Positions 16,624 to 23,752 of a stretch of 45,021 nucleotides of DNA are shown here, in pieces. The notes under the pieces were generated by a model. It was not told the DNA's origin. It worked only from the letters and a program-made list of their open reading frames with translations, and did no database searches. Both the position numbers and the translations under genes were made by a program. Numbering within the stretch: the first letter of the stretch is position 1; each line of letters opens with the position of its first letter. Source of the stretch: Alteromonadaceae bacterium (GTDB lineage Bacteria > Pseudomonadota > Gammaproteobacteria > Enterobacterales > Alteromonadaceae); NCBI GenBank assembly GCA_027013165.1, contig JALUXV010000418.1:1-45021 (forward strand), in the 5' to 3' direction.

Positions 16624-18567
16624 TTACCACTCACTCCGGTTAGCTGGCATGCGTTGGCGCTGTCGTTTTTGCGCCTCAAGTAGCATTTTTCGTTTCAATA
16701 AAAAAGCGGGATCATCAGGAACGCGGCGCATAAGGTTTTCCATACGCTGTTGTTGCTCTCTTTGTTCGTCTGTCAGTTCTTCTTGAGATGCTTGAGCTGA
16801 TGTGGGCTGCTCTTCGGGATTTTCCCCTTCACTCCGCTCATTCTCGGCTTGGCTTTGTTGTTGCTCGGCATCTTGTTGTTGAGCATTGTCTTCGGTTTCG
16901 CTCGATGGTGACTGCTCGGTTTGTTCATCCTTGGCACCTTGCTCACTTTCGCTTTGAGCGTCTGTATCCTCTGACTGACTTTGGCTTTCATCACTTTGCG
17001 AGTCGCTACTTTCTGAAGATTGATCTTGTTGCTGATCACTATTGGGTTGTTCACCTTGTTCGCTGTCGGAATCTTGATTTTGTTGATCGCCATTATCGTC
17101 TTGATTTTGGTTTTCTTGTTCAGATTGAAGCTGTTCTAACAAGGCTTTGTTCGCCGCTGCGTCTTGGTGATTTTGATCGACATCGAGTACTTGTTGATAG
17201 CGCTCTATCGCTTCGTCAAATTGACCCAGTTGCGCAAGAGCATTTCCTTGATTGTATATCCCATCAAGGGTATCAAGTTGTGAATAGGCGGCCAATGCCG
17301 CTTCATAGTTCCCAGCTTTGTAATGCGCTGCACCTTGCCATGCTGCATCTTCAAACGTACTCGCTGCGGCAGAATAATTCTTGGCATCAAAATGGTGAAG
17401 CCCTTCTTGATCTTGGTTTAAAAATGGTTGTTGCCACGTTGGAATGGCTGAACCTGAGTCAGAGTAAGCTCGTTCGTCTGATGCAGTTTGCTGTGCTTGA
17501 GCACTGGGAACTACGCCAACAGTGCCAACAAATAGCAGCGCATTGGTGAAAAACATTAGGCTGAATATTAGGCCCTTGCGAAAACCATAAGCCGCCAAAG
17601 GCAAAACGAGTAAAAGAAGATACGGTCCCACTTCTTCCCATGCGTCACCTTGATTGTTGTCCTCAGACTCATCTTTATCGCTGTCGCGCTCAAGAAGTGA
17701 GGCGTTGATTAGCGAATTAATGTCGCCGTCATTTGGGGTAAGCGTTGCGAACTGGCCACCACTTGCACTTGCGACTCCACGAAGACGGGACGCATCCATC
17801 GTTAGCACCACAATTGCACCTTTAGCACTTTTCAACAGCTCGCCATTAACTTGCCGAATAGGCGCACCTTCTGAGGTACCAATAGCCAAAAGATTCACCG
17901 TAAAAGGTAAACCAGATACGTATTCTTGAAGTTCGACTTGTTGGTCGACTTCTATACCGTCAGTGATCCAGTAAATGTTTCCTGTCTGATAGCCTGCATT
18001 GGAGAGTAAAGTTGCAGCACTTTCAATCCCAAGTAAAGGATCACTACCAGGTACGGGCATAATTTCAGGAGAAAGACTCGGTAATAGTGCAGTAATGTTA
18101 CTGGCGTCTTGGGTAAGAGGGCTAATGACAAATGAGTCACCCGCATAAGCTACTAAGCCCATCTCACCTTCGCCAATTGCATTTACCAAGTCGATGGCCT
18201 TGTATTTTGCGCGAGTAAGGCGATCTGGCGTAATGTCAGTGGCGCGCATCGACAATGACATATCAATGACAACTACGTGCCCCTGTTTAACTTGGTATAC
18301 GGGTTGAGGTAATTTTTCCCACGTAGGTCCGGCTAGTGCCAAAGTTGTTACACACCATGTAAATGCTAATAGGCCGAAAGGAGGGGTAGCGTTTTTTTCC
18401 AGTTTTCCCTTGACCATGTGTTGGTATAAATGCGGTGGAATAACAGATTGCCAGCCCGAAAATGTTCGCCCACTGATTTTCAGCCAAACATAAGCCAGCG
18501 CAATGGGGATGAGTATCCAAAACCATTGGGGTCGCAAAAAGTGAAAGTTGTTTAGTATTACATCCAT
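16624..18567 (-). CDS. batB: BatB/BatC-type fusion: von Willebrand A, TPR and acidic Q/S-rich tail
   Basis: This 647 aa protein combines functions that are separate genes in some bacteria. Two N-terminal helices (about 14-29 and 64-80) precede a vWA domain with an intact MIDAS motif D102-M-S-L-S106 and later ITDG (201-204). Two further helices lie at about 315-355. TPR-like repeats (about 390-475, including YNQGNALAQLGQFDEAIERY) face the periplasm. A low-complexity stretch (481-600) consists almost only of Q, S, E, D and N. The C-terminal motif RRVPDDPAFLLKRKM is typical of this family. It overlaps the batA stop as TGATG. The MIDAS suggests metal-dependent protein binding; the TPR part suggests a protein-interaction scaffold. 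Confidence 0.92.
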   Translation of the reverse strand: MDVILNNFHFLRPQWFWILIPIALAYVWLKISGRTFSGWQSVIPPHLYQHMVKGKLEKNATPPFGLLAFTWCVTTLALAGPTWEKLPQPVYQVKQGHVVVIDMSLSMRATDITPDRLTRAKYKAIDLVNAIGEGEMGLVAYAGDSFVISPLTQDASNITALLPSLSPEIMPVPGSDPLLGIESAATLLSNAGYQTGNIYWITDGIEVDQQVELQEYVSGLPFTVNLLAIGTSEGAPIRQVNGELLKSAKGAIVVLTMDASRLRGVASASGGQFATLTPNDGDINSLINASLLERDSDKDESEDNNQGDAWEEVGPYLLLLVLPLAAYGFRKGLIFSLMFFTNALLFVGTVGVVPSAQAQQTASDERAYSDSGSAIPTWQQPFLNQDQEGLHHFDAKNYSAAASTFEDAAWQGAAHYKAGNYEAALAAYSQLDTLDGIYNQGNALAQLGQFDEAIERYQQVLDVDQNHQDAAANKALLEQLQSEQENQNQDDNGDQQNQDSDSEQGEQPNSDQQQDQSSESSDSQSDESQSQSEDTDAQSESEQGAKDEQTEQSPSSETEDNAQQQDAEQQQSQAENERSEGENPEEQPTSAQASQEELTDEQREQQQRMENLMRRVPDDPAFLLKRKMLLEAQKRQRQRMPANRSEW

Positions 18568-19601
18568 CAGGGCTTTGACCTTTGTTGAAAGCTTGCTGAA
18601 TGCGATTGTGTATGCTGTTTAAACATAGTCACCAGTAGTTTGTAAAACACCATTACCAAAGACAAAATAAGGGCGACTGCTAATGGGTAGTAGAATAAGG
18701 AAGACAGCGGTCGCATTTTCTGTGTTTCGCCCTCAATGGGCTCAAGTGCATCTAGGGTGCTGTAAATCTGTTCTAACTCACTGACGTCTCGTGCGCGAAA
18801 ATATCGGCCACCCGTTGACTCTGCAATGTCTCTGAGCATGTCTTCATCGAGTTCTTGAGATGGGTTGATTTGTCGGCTGCCAAAAAAGCTTCGCACCATC
18901 ATTTGATCAGCACCCACACCAATAGTGTAAACTGTGATCCCTTTATTCATTGCAAGTTCTTTGGCTTGTTCTGGCGTGATGTTTCCCGCAGTGTTTTGAC
19001 CGTCGGTAAGCAAAATCAGTACATTGTTTGAATCTTCTTTCTCGCTAAATCTTTTGGTCGCCAAGCCAATAGCGTCGCCAATAGCAGTTTGCTCACCCAC
19101 TAAACCGATAACTGCTTCATTTAACAAGGTTGATACTGTGTTTCTGTCGTAAGTTAACGGTGCTTGAACGTAAGCGGTATCTGCGAACAAAATTAACCCC
19201 AACCTGTCACCCAATCGTCGTTGGATAAACTCGTAAAGTACCGCTTTTGTCATGGTTAACCGGTTAACTTGTCGTCCTCTCAGCTCCATGTCATCAATTT
19301 TCATACTTCCTGACAGGTCCACGGCTAGAATCATTTCTCTTCCTTCGTTAGGAATACTAACCGGTTCTCCAAGCCACTGAGGTCGCGATGCTGCTAATAC
19401 AAGAAGGCACCAAATCAGCGTAGGTATAATGCTTTTTACCCACGATTTACTGGGAAGTGTAGAAGTCGTAGACACCGAAGGTCGTAATGCAGGAACCCTA
19501 AGTGCAGCCATATTAGTGACATTTTTACTGGGTAGAACAAGTCTAAGCAGTAGGGGAAGTGGCAGAATAAAAACCACCCACCACCAGGCGAACTCAAGCA
19601 T
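18567..19601 (-). CDS. batA: BatA: membrane-anchored von Willebrand A domain protein
   Basis: A 344 aa protein with N-terminal hydrophobic segments (WWWVVFILPLPLLLRLVLP and IIPTLIWCLLVLAASRP), a vWA domain with perfect MIDAS D95-L-S-G-S99, ADTAYVQAPLTYD and LLTDGQNTAGN, and a C-terminal membrane helix (about 308-328). This is the standard Bat plan of a cytoplasm- or periplasm-facing vWA domain between membrane anchors. Its ATG overlaps the DUF4381 stop by eight bases, and its stop overlaps the next gene. It probably pairs with BatB as the metal-dependent adhesion module acted on by the MoxR ATPase encoded at the operon head; that link is inferred from gene context known for MoxR/vWA systems. 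Confidence 0.93.
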   Translation of the reverse strand: MLEFAWWWVVFILPLPLLLRLVLPSKNVTNMAALRVPALRPSVSTTSTLPSKSWVKSIIPTLIWCLLVLAASRPQWLGEPVSIPNEGREMILAVDLSGSMKIDDMELRGRQVNRLTMTKAVLYEFIQRRLGDRLGLILFADTAYVQAPLTYDRNTVSTLLNEAVIGLVGEQTAIGDAIGLATKRFSEKEDSNNVLILLTDGQNTAGNITPEQAKELAMNKGITVYTIGVGADQMMVRSFFGSRQINPSQELDEDMLRDIAESTGGRYFRARDVSELEQIYSTLDALEPIEGETQKMRPLSSLFYYPLAVALILSLVMVFYKLLVTMFKQHTQSHSASFQQRSKP

Positions 19602-20127
19602 ATTGTCCCCCGTGTGTATTTTTTTCTACGCTCGAAGGCTTATATTTTACATTGGCCTTTTTCAGCCAAAGTAACGTACTTTCATGGCATTGTTCGAAGC
19701 TCTCTTGATTAGGCGCAGACACGTAGAGCTCAGACTGTAATAACCTTAGGCCATCTTCTATTTCGGTTGCAGTGGCTACATCTACTCTAGTTACGAGAAA
19801 ATCTACCCAAGATTGACCGCTAAGTTGCGCAATGTCACCCACGGGGAAGTAACTTAACGCCGTGCGTTTGAGCGTAGCATTAACCAACGAAGGCCAATTG
19901 GGCTCAGTGCCAGATATGTTATTCAAGCAGCCTATGGCTTCTCTTCTCGCTTGGTTATATTTATGTGTTTTGATGAACCACCAAATTAAACACACAAAGA
20001 TAACTATCAGCAAACTACCTGCAAGCCACCATCCCCAGTCGAGGGGCCAGCTGTCTACGCCAGAAGGTACATGAATGTCTTTCAGTTGATCTAACGGGTT
20101 ACTTTGAGGAGTTGAGGTTGCTTGCAT
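19594..20127 (-). CDS. DUF4381 single-span membrane protein of the MoxR-Bat cluster
   Basis: A 177 aa protein. An N-terminal periplasmic segment with LDQLKDIHVPSGVDSWPLDW is followed by one membrane helix (WWLAGSLLIVIFVCLIWWF, about 32-52) and a cytoplasmic helical domain containing NATLKRTALSYFPVGDIAQL and WVDFL. This matches DUF4381 proteins found between DUF58 and BatA genes. Start and DUF58 stop overlap as TAATG. No enzymatic motif is visible; a structural or adaptor role in the membrane complex is the reasonable inference. Confidence 0.88.
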   Translation of the reverse strand: MQATSTPQSNPLDQLKDIHVPSGVDSWPLDWGWWLAGSLLIVIFVCLIWWFIKTHKYNQARREAIGCLNNISGTEPNWPSLVNATLKRTALSYFPVGDIAQLSGQSWVDFLVTRVDVATATEIEDGLRLLQSELYVSAPNQESFEQCHESTLLWLKKANVKYKPSSVEKNTHGGQYA

Positions 20128-21092
20128 TACATCTTCTCCCTCTGAATACCTTGCAGCTGACTGTCTATGGATTGCCCGGCAGACACGTGATATCGAAGTA
20201 AGCCAGATTTCTTAAGCTGACTTTCGATATTGTTGTGTTGAGTTGCACGCCATTGCTCGTAATCGGCTTGTTCTTTAGCATCACCCAGTACCCAAGGCTG
20301 TTGTTCTGAGCCATCCGACACATTGACATATTGAACTTGATTGGATTTAGGCAGGCTGTATTCCATCGGGTCGTTCACTACAATGGCTCTAACTTCACAA
20401 TGCCGCGACATCTGACCTAGGTGTTGTAATGCCATAGTACTAAGGTGTTGAAAATCTGACACTATGTAAACCAGGCTGCCTGGTCTGGCTAGACGTCTAG
20501 CACGCGCGCAACTATCTGCGAAAATAGCCTTGCTCTGAGCTTCGTCATATACATCATCAGAGACGTTTGATTGATGCACATCGATCATTGCGTGGCATAA
20601 ATTAAGCACTGCGCGTTTTCTCGAAACAGGTTTACATTCTTTGTGCTTCTGTTGACTAAAAATTAGTGCGCCAACTTTGTCACCTCGGTCGGCAGCCGAC
20701 CAACTCAGTAAGGCACTCACATGGGCCGCTTGAACTGATTTAGTGAGTAATTGGGTGCCAAAGTGCATCGACGGGAGAAAATCGCAAAAAATAAACACAG
20801 GGCGTTCCCGTTCTTCACGGTATACCTTAGTGTGAGTTTTCCCCGTTCGCGCGGTTACTCGCCAGTCAATCGCTCGAATATCATCGCCAGGTTGATAATG
20901 CCTGGCCTCGTCAAACTCCATTCCTCGGCCTTTGTGACGGGTTAAATAACTCCCCGCAAGACGGGCTTGGGGCGTCCGCTTAGGCGTTAGGTCGATTAAT
21001 TTGGCTAGCTGCTGATAACGCAGTAGCTCAGCACTGCGTAGGCTAACACCGTCAGAATGGAGTAACTCAAGTTGATTGCTAACAGATTGCAT
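20127..21092 (-). CDS. DUF58 domain protein
   Basis: A 321 aa soluble protein without signal peptide or membrane span. The DUF58 signature is clear: GRGMEFDEARHYQPGDDIRA continuing into IDWRVTARTGKTHTKVYREE. Downstream is a vWA-like fold (VFIFCDFLPSMHFGTQLLTK, GALIFSQQKH) in which the metal-site motif is degenerate (DFLPS instead of DxSxS). It starts 4 bp after the moxR stop. DUF58 proteins almost always accompany MoxR ATPases and are thought to be their partners, but the molecular role is not established. Confidence 0.92.
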   Translation of the reverse strand: MQSVSNQLELLHSDGVSLRSAELLRYQQLAKLIDLTPKRTPQARLAGSYLTRHKGRGMEFDEARHYQPGDDIRAIDWRVTARTGKTHTKVYREERERPVFIFCDFLPSMHFGTQLLTKSVQAAHVSALLSWSAADRGDKVGALIFSQQKHKECKPVSRKRAVLNLCHAMIDVHQSNVSDDVYDEAQSKAIFADSCARARRLARPGSLVYIVSDFQHLSTMALQHLGQMSRHCEVRAIVVNDPMEYSLPKSNQVQYVNVSDGSEQQPWVLGDAKEQADYEQWRATQHNNIESQLKKSGLLRYHVSAGQSIDSQLQGIQREKM

Positions 21093-21096
21093 ATGC

Positions 21097-22053
21097 TTAC
21101 GGAACAGCTACCACTGAAACAATTTTGTTTAGCGCGTCGTCAACGGTAACACCCTCAGCTTCCGCCTGATAAGAAAGAATAATTCTGTGACGAAGTACAT
21201 TGTGCACTACCGCTTGAATATCGTCTGGGCCAACAAAATCTCTACCACTTAACCAAGCATGTGCGCGCGCACAGCGATCCAAGCTAATCGTAGCTCGAGG
21301 GCTGGTACCCATTGCTATCCATTCGCCTAGTTGCGCGTCAAATTTTGCCGGTTGGCGAGTTGCCATGATGAGCTGCACTAGATAGTGTTCAAGTTCAGGC
21401 GCCATATGAAGGCTCAATGCGTCTTTTCGCGCTGCAAAAATATCTGCTTGAGACAGTTGGGGCGGTTCAACTTTTTCGGTATTTAATGCTTCGCCACGGG
21501 TGAGTTGAAGAATGGCAAGTTCAGTTTCAGCGTCGGGGTAGTCGATAGAAACATGCATTAAGAAGCGATCTAACTGTGCTTCTGGAAGCGGATAAGTGCC
21601 TTCTTGTTCAAGGGGGTTTTGCGTTGCCATTACCAAAAACAGTTCTGGAAGTTTGTAGGTTTTGCTACCCACGGTAATCTGATGTTCAGCCATTGCTTCT
21701 AATAATGCCGATTGAACCTTAGCGGGTGCACGGTTGATTTCGTCGGCTAATACAAGGTTGTGAAACAATGGACCTTGTTGGAAGACAAATTCGCCAGTTT
21801 CGGGGCGATAAATATCTGTGCCTGTTAAATCTGCTGGTAACAAATCGGGGGTAAATTGTACGCGGTGAAAGTCACCGGTAATGCCATTTGCCAGCGCGTT
21901 AATTGCACGGGTCTTTGCTAGTCCAGGAGGGCCCTCAACCAATAGGTGACCATCTGCAAGAAGCGCAATTAACAAGCTTTTAGTCAGCTCGTGTTGACCG
22001 ATGATCTGAGTGTCTAGGTATTGATGCAATTGTTGAAACTGCTCAGTTGCCAT
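21097..22053 (-). CDS. MoxR-family AAA+ ATPase
   Basis: A 318 aa AAA_3-type ATPase. Walker A is GPPGLAKT, Walker B is LVLADEINRAPAKVQSALLE, sensor 1 is ATQNPLEQEGTYPLPEAQLD, and the lid domain contains GTSPRATISLDRCARAHAWL. These are all MoxR hallmarks. MoxR proteins act as chaperone-like ATPases on vWA-domain clients, here most likely the BatA and BatB products encoded downstream. It is the first gene of the minus-strand operon; the region upstream (22054-22423) is shared with fadI and includes a perfect 12 bp palindrome 30 bp before the ATG. Confidence 0.95.
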   Translation of the reverse strand: MATEQFQQLHQYLDTQIIGQHELTKSLLIALLADGHLLVEGPPGLAKTRAINALANGITGDFHRVQFTPDLLPADLTGTDIYRPETGEFVFQQGPLFHNLVLADEINRAPAKVQSALLEAMAEHQITVGSKTYKLPELFLVMATQNPLEQEGTYPLPEAQLDRFLMHVSIDYPDAETELAILQLTRGEALNTEKVEPPQLSQADIFAARKDALSLHMAPELEHYLVQLIMATRQPAKFDAQLGEWIAMGTSPRATISLDRCARAHAWLSGRDFVGPDDIQAVVHNVLRHRIILSYQAEAEGVTVDDALNKIVSVVAVP

Positions 22054-22082
22054 AGTGGAGATATCCTGTTTATTTTTGTTAT

Positions 22083-22094
22083 TCCGTCGACGGA
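22083..22094. promoter_or_regulatory. Perfect 12 bp palindrome upstream of moxR
   Basis: TCCGTCGACGGA is its own reverse complement and lies 30 bp upstream of the moxR ATG, in the likely 5' leader or promoter. It could be an operator for a dimeric regulator of the MoxR-Bat operon. No regulator family is recognised, and chance is possible. Confidence 0.3.
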
Positions 22095-22232
22095 CGTTTA
22101 CTAGCTCAACGAGTTAGGCGAGAGAATAATCCGCTCCATTGTTAATAACAAGCGGGGATGTGTATCAAAGTACAACACGCCTAAGAAAAGAAACTAGGTT
22201 CAATAAAGACTACAGATCACATATAGGGTTCC

Positions 22233-22280
22233 ATTCTGTCATCTTCAAGTCGTTAAAATTACGTATTTTGTCGACAGAAT
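22233..22280. repeat. Nested inverted repeat upstream of the fadI promoter
   Basis: The outer arms ATTCTGTC (22233-22240) and GACAGAAT (22273-22280) are perfect over 8 bp. Inside, AAAAT (22255-22259) and ATTTT (22265-22269) form a second stem. It lies 70-117 bp before the predicted -35 box. Function unknown. Confidence 0.3.
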
Positions 22281-22349
22281 AATAATTACTGAGGTTTTCA
22301 GAGTGTTGTTGGGTCTAGAAGGCGGTGATATTGATGATTATTTGCTATT

Positions 22350-22377
22350 TTGTTCATTGTTTGTAAAAATCTATCTT
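22350..22377 (+). promoter_or_regulatory. Predicted sigma-70 promoter of fadIJ
   Basis: TTGTTC (22350-22355) and TATCTT (22372-22377) are spaced by 16 bp and fall 47-74 bp before the fadI start. The match is moderate. Support comes from the adjoining operator, which would cover the transcription start. Confidence 0.45.
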
Positions 22378-22378
22378 A

Positions 22379-22396
22379 TTACAGGTCTGACCACTT
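22379..22396 (+). promoter_or_regulatory. FadR-like operator in front of fadI
   Basis: The site TTACAGGTCTGACCACTT matches the remembered reverse-oriented FadR consensus (TAACAGGTCNGACCAGTT) at all but two positions, including the core GGTCnGACC. It begins two bases after the predicted -10 box, where bound FadR would block transcription until long-chain acyl-CoA releases it. The match is read by eye; the regulator gene is not in the window. Confidence 0.65.
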
Positions 22397-22423
22397 AATG
22401 TTGGTCTCAAAATCAGGTGCATT

Positions 22424-23734
22424 ATGGCTTCAAAACAATCTGTTACTACCCGTGAGGGTGATCGCATCGCTATTGTTGCAGGATTACGTACTCCATTCGC
22501 GAAAATGGCGACAAATTTCCACGGCGTGCCTGCCGTAGACTTAGGTAAGATGGTCGTTAACGAACTTCTTGTTAGAAATGGCGTTCAAAAAGAATGGGTT
22601 GACCAACTCGTTTACGGTCAAGTGGTACAGATGCCCGAAGCACCGAACATTGCTCGAGAAATTGTGCTTGGTACTGGAATGAACGTACATACCGATGCGT
22701 ATAGCGTATCTAGAGCTTGTGCAACAAGCTTCCAGTCAGCAGTCAATGTAGCAGAGAGCATGATGGCAGGTGTGGTTCAGGTGGGGGTTGCTGGTGGCGC
22801 CGATTCTACGTCAGTATCACCTATCGGTGTGTCAAAGAAGCTTGCCCGCGCGTTGGTTGATTTGCAAAAAACCAAAACTTTAGGGCAAAAGTGGAATGTA
22901 CTCAAAAAGCTTGGTTTAAAAGACCTACTTCCTGTGCCTCCTGCGGTGGCGGAATACTCAACTGGGTTGTCTATGGGGCAAACTGCCGAGCAGATGGCAA
23001 AATCTCATGGTATCACCCGAGAAGAGCAAGACGCGCTAGCGCATCGTTCTCACACCCTTGCAGCTGAAAGTTGGGAAGCAGGCAAATTATCTGCTGAGGT
23101 AATGACGGCTTACCCAGAACCGTACAAACTTGCACCAGAAAGAGACAACAACGTACGTTTCGATTCTAAATTGGAAGGTTACGCTAAGCTTCGTCCGGTA
23201 TTTGATAAGAAATACGGTTCTGTTACTGCCGCAAATGCTACGCCGTTGACCGACGGTGCATCTGCGGTATTGATGATGACTGAGAGCCGCGCCAAAGAAC
23301 TTGGATATAAGCCCCTAGGTTATATCAAAAGCTACGCATTCTCGGCAATTGATGTGTGGGAAGACATGCTTATGGGTCCATCTTACGCAACTCCAATTGC
23401 ACTAGATCGCGCTGGAATGTCGCTAAACGACCTTACATTAATTGAAATGCACGAGGCATTCGCTGCACAAACATTGTCAAACGTTAAGATGTTTGCAAGT
23501 GACAAGTTTGCTCAGGAAAAACTCGGTCGTGACAAGGCGATTGGCGAAATAGACATGGATAAATTTAACGTGATGGGAAGCTCAATTGCATACGGGCATC
23601 CATTTGCGGCGACAGGTACTCGCATGATCACTCAAATGCTTCACGAACTTAATCGTCGTGGTGGCGGAACTGGCCTTCTTACTGCATGTGCTGCGGGCGG
23701 CTTGGGTGCAGCGATGATTGTAGAAACGGAATAA
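22424..23734 (+). CDS. fadI: Acetyl-CoA acyltransferase (3-ketoacyl-CoA thiolase), FadI type
   Basis: This 436 aa thiolase catalyses the last step of fatty acid beta-oxidation, cleaving 3-ketoacyl-CoA with CoA. The nucleophile is C99 in [10 protein letters not shown]; the C-terminal active-site residues lie in [26 protein letters not shown] and [15 protein letters not shown]. Long blocks agree with remembered E. coli FadI, which has the same length, for instance [20 protein letters not shown] [20 protein letters not shown]. It is therefore FadI rather than FadA. AGGTG precedes the ATG by four bases. fadJ follows 18 bp downstream; together they encode the two subunits of the beta-oxidation complex. 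Control by FadR is inferred from the operator at 22379-22396. Confidence 0.97.
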   Translation: MASKQSVTTREGDRIAIVAGLRTPFAKMATNFHGVPAVDLGKMVVNELLVRNGVQKEWVDQLVYGQVVQMPEAPNIAREIVLGTGMNVHTDAYSVSRACATSFQSAVNVAESMMAGVVQVGVAGGADSTSVSPIGVSKKLARALVDLQKTKTLGQKWNVLKKLGLKDLLPVPPAVAEYSTGLSMGQTAEQMAKSHGITREEQDALAHRSHTLAAESWEAGKLSAEVMTAYPEPYKLAPERDNNVRFDSKLEGYAKLRPVFDKKYGSVTAANATPLTDGASAVLMMTESRAKELGYKPLGYIKSYAFSAIDVWEDMLMGPSYATPIALDRAGMSLNDLTLIEMHEAFAAQTLSNVKMFASDKFAQEKLGRDKAIGEIDMDKFNVMGSSIAYGHPFAATGTRMITQMLHELNRRGGGTGLLTACAAGGLGAAMIVETE

Positions 23735-23752
23735 ACCAGCCAGGATAAGAAA

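Larger units (their letters stand above)
22054..22423. other. Divergent intergenic region between the MoxR-Bat operon and fadIJ
   Basis: This 370 bp stretch has no convincing gene. It holds a 12 bp palindrome (22083-22094) near moxR, a near-palindromic GAAACTAGGTTC (22190-22201), a nested inverted repeat (22233-22280), and a fadI promoter with a FadR-like operator (22350-22396). Two divergent promoters are expected here. Confidence 0.8.

Noticed and set aside
16788-17549. A 253 aa open frame on the plus strand opposite the BatB/BatC fusion gene
   Set aside because: It is antisense to the repetitive Q/S/E/D-coding stretch, whose biased codons remove stops on the other strand. The product is His/Leu/Arg-rich, without family features, and has no convincing ribosome-binding site.
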